Source of the DNA: Streptomyces sp. LS1784
GTDB taxonomy: Bacteria > Actinomycetota > Actinomycetes > Streptomycetales > Streptomycetaceae
Length of the DNA stretch: 64,000 nt
Reading direction: 5' to 3'
Assembly (NCBI RefSeq): GCF_020103755.1
Contig: NZ_JAHSQD010000003.1
Coordinates: 1-64,000, forward strand
The position numbers and the translations under genes are program-made. Each line of letters begins with the position of its first letter. Within the stretch, counting starts at the first letter, position 1. The notes under the pieces were generated by a model. It was not told the DNA's origin and did not search any database. It saw only the letters and a list, made by a program, of their open reading frames with translations. Positions 62,244 through 64,000 of the stretch are shown here, one piece after another.

Positions 62244-63194
62244 ATGACCACGAACACGATGCGAGCCATCACCCAGACCTCCTTCGGCGGCCCGGACGTC
62301 CTCCACGAGGCCGAGGTCGAACGCCCCGCACCCGGCGTCGGCGAGATCCTCGTGGCCGTCCACGCCGCCGGGGTCAACCCCACCGACTGGAAGCACCGCG
62401 ACCGCGAGATCTTCCTCGGACAGCCCCCGTTCACGCTCGGCTGGGACGCCTCCGGCGTCGTCGAGGCGGTCGGCCTCGGCGTCTCGCTCTTCGCGCCGGG
62501 CGACGAGGTGTTCGGCATGCTGCCGTACCCGTACGGAGCCGGTTCGCACGCCGAGTACGTCACCGGTCCCGCCCGGGCCTTCGCGCCCAAGCCCGCCGCG
62601 CTGTCCCACACCGAGGCCGGCGCCCTTCCGCTGGTGGCGCTCACCGCCTGGCAGGCCCTCGTCGACACCGCCCGGGTCCGGCCGGGGCAGCGGGTGCTGG
62701 TGCACGCGGCGGCCGGCGGCGTGGGGCACGTCGCCGTGCAGATCGCCAAGGCGCGCGGCGCGTACGTCATCGGCACCGCATCCGCGGCCAAGCACGACTT
62801 CATCCGCGGCCTGGGCGCGGACGAGGTCATCGACTACCGCACCGCCGACTTCGTGAAGGAGGCCCGCGACATCGACGTGGTTCTCGACCCGCTCGGCGGG
62901 GAGGACCGGCTGCGCTCCCTGGAGACGCTCCGGCCGGGCGGCGTCCTGGTGTCGATCCTGCCGCACGACCTCGACGAAGTGACCGCACGGGCAGCCGAGT
63001 TGGGCGTGAGGGCGAAGGCCATGCTGGTCGAGCACGACCAGGCGGGCATGGCCGCGATCGCCGCACTCGCCGAGTCCGGGCAGCTGCGCGTGCACGTCTC
63101 CGGCACCTACCCGCTCGCCGAGGCGGCGAAGGCCCACACGGAGGGCGAGACCGGCCGGGTCACGGGGAAGCTGGTGCTCACCGTCCGCCCGTAA
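62244..63194 (+). CDS. Zinc-less NADP-dependent alcohol dehydrogenase/quinone oxidoreductase (MDR family)
   Basis: A 316-residue medium-chain dehydrogenase. It has the GroES-like N-terminal half (MRAITQTSFGGPDVLHEAEVE, GVNPTDWKHRD, LGWDASGVVEAVG) and a Rossmann half with VLVHAAAGGVGHVAVQIAK. The structural and catalytic zinc cysteines are absent, as in quinone oxidoreductases. The C-terminal VSGTYPLAEAAKAHTEGETGRVTGKLVL is diagnostic for this group. The ATG at 62244 follows closely on the divergent GlxA-type gene, its likely regulator. Confidence 0.93.
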   Translation: MTTNTMRAITQTSFGGPDVLHEAEVERPAPGVGEILVAVHAAGVNPTDWKHRDREIFLGQPPFTLGWDASGVVEAVGLGVSLFAPGDEVFGMLPYPYGAGSHAEYVTGPARAFAPKPAALSHTEAGALPLVALTAWQALVDTARVRPGQRVLVHAAAGGVGHVAVQIAKARGAYVIGTASAAKHDFIRGLGADEVIDYRTADFVKEARDIDVVLDPLGGEDRLRSLETLRPGGVLVSILPHDLDEVTARAAELGVRAKAMLVEHDQAGMAAIAALAESGQLRVHVSGTYPLAEAAKAHTEGETGRVTGKLVLTVRP

Positions 63195-63220
63195 CGGCCC
63201 CCACCAGACCGCACACACCT

Positions 63221-63255
63221 CGGCGGCGCGGATCCGGCCCGGATCCGCACCGCCG
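63221..63255. terminator. Bidirectional terminator hairpin
   Basis: CGGCGGcGCGGATCC (63221-63235) and GGATCCGCaCCGCCG (63241-63255) pair at 14 of 15 positions around GGCCC. It separates the convergent dehydrogenase and hypothetical genes. Confidence 0.8.
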
Positions 63256-63271
63256 TCGGCGATCCCGCGGA

Positions 63272-63748
63272 CTACGGGGTGGTGACGCCCCAGAGTGTGG
63301 CCTGCACCGGGAGCAGTTGCTGGCCGCTCTTGCCGACGACCACGAGCCCGTCACTGTACGTACCGGGCTTGGTCCCGCCGACCGGCTCGACCATCACGGT
63401 GAAGACCAGGCGGGTACCGTCCGAGGTGGTCGAGTTCAGATGGGTGTCGAGATCGAAGGACAGCACCTTGCCGTCGACCTGCACGTCGAGGGCCTTGGCC
63501 GGGGTCGTCTGGTACGTCTCGTCGTTGTAGTAGTAGTGGTTCCCCCACTCGACCCACTTCCAGCCGGTCGGGACGGTGAAAGCGTAATGCACCTGCCCCG
63601 GCTTGTATTCACCTTCCGTCGGCTCCACGTGGATCGAGACAGTGAAAATATGGAACCCCTTGACGGGCTTTCCGCCGGCAGAGCCGACAGGGGCACTCTC
63701 CTGCGTGACGATGACCTTCGTCGCCGGGTCTCCGGGCATGGGGATCAC
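63272..63748 (-). CDS. Hypothetical beta-rich protein
   Basis: A 158-residue protein starting VIPMPGDPATKVIVTQE (GTG at 63748, GGAAAGGCGG upstream). The repeating hydrophobic/polar pattern (GFHIFTVSIHVEP, VHYAFTVPTGWKWVEWG, VLSFDLDTHLNSTT, TRLVFTVMVEPVGG) suggests an all-beta sandwich of about eight strands. There is no signal peptide or cysteine and I do not recognise the family; a virion- or host-surface-like beta-sandwich cannot be judged by eye. Aromatic content around YYYNDETY is notable. Codon bias supports coding. Confidence 0.72.
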   Translation of the reverse strand: MIPMPGDPATKVIVTQESAPVGSAGGKPVKGFHIFTVSIHVEPTEGEYKPGQVHYAFTVPTGWKWVEWGNHYYYNDETYQTTPAKALDVQVDGKVLSFDLDTHLNSTTSDGTRLVFTVMVEPVGGTKPGTYSDGLVVVGKSGQQLLPVQATLWGVTTP

Positions 63749-64000
63749 CCCGCCTTTCCGTGAGGAATTTCCGCAACCGGGCGAGATGTCGCCACGGTGC
63801 GTGACGGCTCGACTACAGGGCCGCCGACTCCAGGCTCACACACACGGGTCGCACACGCACTCCGACGCGATGGTCGATCAAGCCGACGCAGCAGCTCCGC
63901 AAACAGCCACCGTGTCACAATCGGTGCGCGCCCGGACCGGTGAAGTTCGTCGGCAAACTTCCCAATTTTGCTCCGCACGGACGGCATGCGATCAAACCGC

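Noticed and set aside
63745-63987. An 80-codon minus-strand frame overlapping the last hypothetical gene as GTGA
   Set aside because: The overlap pattern is tempting, but third positions are not G/C-biased and no motif is visible; the region is better read as that gene's upstream sequence.

Overview
The window is high-GC actinobacterial DNA, most likely Streptomyces or Kitasatospora. Third codon positions are overwhelmingly G/C, GTG starts are common, many genes are coupled through 4-base GTGA or ATGA overlaps, and Streptomyces-typical families occur (XRE/DUF5753 with DUF397, an RsbW-like ATPase, LamG plus RHS proteins, VIT1, PPK2). The strong GC bias gives very long open frames on the wrong strand; those were discarded.

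1-14.4 kb is a dormancy/low-oxygen survival island. An arginine deiminase operon (arcD-arcA-arcB-arcC, minus strand) runs into a ribosome-hibernation-type protein. Around it lie a universal stress protein, an Rv1733c-like membrane protein, a second hibernation-type protein coupled to a pyridoxamine-oxidase-like flavin protein, a VIT1-type transporter, a P-type cation ATPase and a PPK2 polyphosphate kinase. Three 14-base palindromes matching GGGNC-N4-GNCCC, the form of the mycobacterial DosR box, sit upstream of arcD, usp and the second hibernation gene. 14.6-17.1 kb is a DrrAB-type ABC exporter with a MarR regulator.

17.2-23 kb (minus strand) is a peptide-type ABC importer. It is preceded by a predicted 30-codon cysteine-containing leader peptide and overlapping RNA hairpins that look like an attenuator. 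23.4-28.8 kb carries a LacI regulator and a minus-strand operon of ribokinase, NtaA/SnaA-family monooxygenase, flavin reductase, stand-alone riboflavin kinase and a PnuC/RibM-type transporter. That set matches the riboflavin-degradation (rca) genes described in Microbacterium. A DHA2-type MFS exporter follows.

31.5-43.1 kb is the most striking part: a compact biosynthetic operon of five coupled genes. They encode an ACP-KS-AT-AT-ACP-C hybrid PKS/NRPS, an A-PCP protein, a stand-alone ketosynthase-like enzyme lacking the HGTGT histidine, a P450 and a small N10-formyl-THF-type formyltransferase. The core resembles the salinosporamide SalA-SalB-SalC-SalD set. With a formyltransferase added it predicts a formyl-primed gamma-lactam-beta-lactone of the lactacystin/omuralide type.

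43.7-55.4 kb is a secretion/conflict module: a LamG-domain secreted protein, a 2152-residue RHS/YD-repeat protein with a PD-(D/E)XK-like C-terminal domain, and a DUF4304-like candidate immunity protein. 55.5-64 kb holds small regulatory and accessory genes: DUF4291, DUF397, XRE, an RsbW-like ATPase, several unknowns, a barstar-domain protein, RidA, a GlxA-type regulator divergent from a quinone-oxidoreductase-type dehydrogenase, and one unknown gene. No rRNA, tRNA, CRISPR array, transposase or complete prophage was seen.
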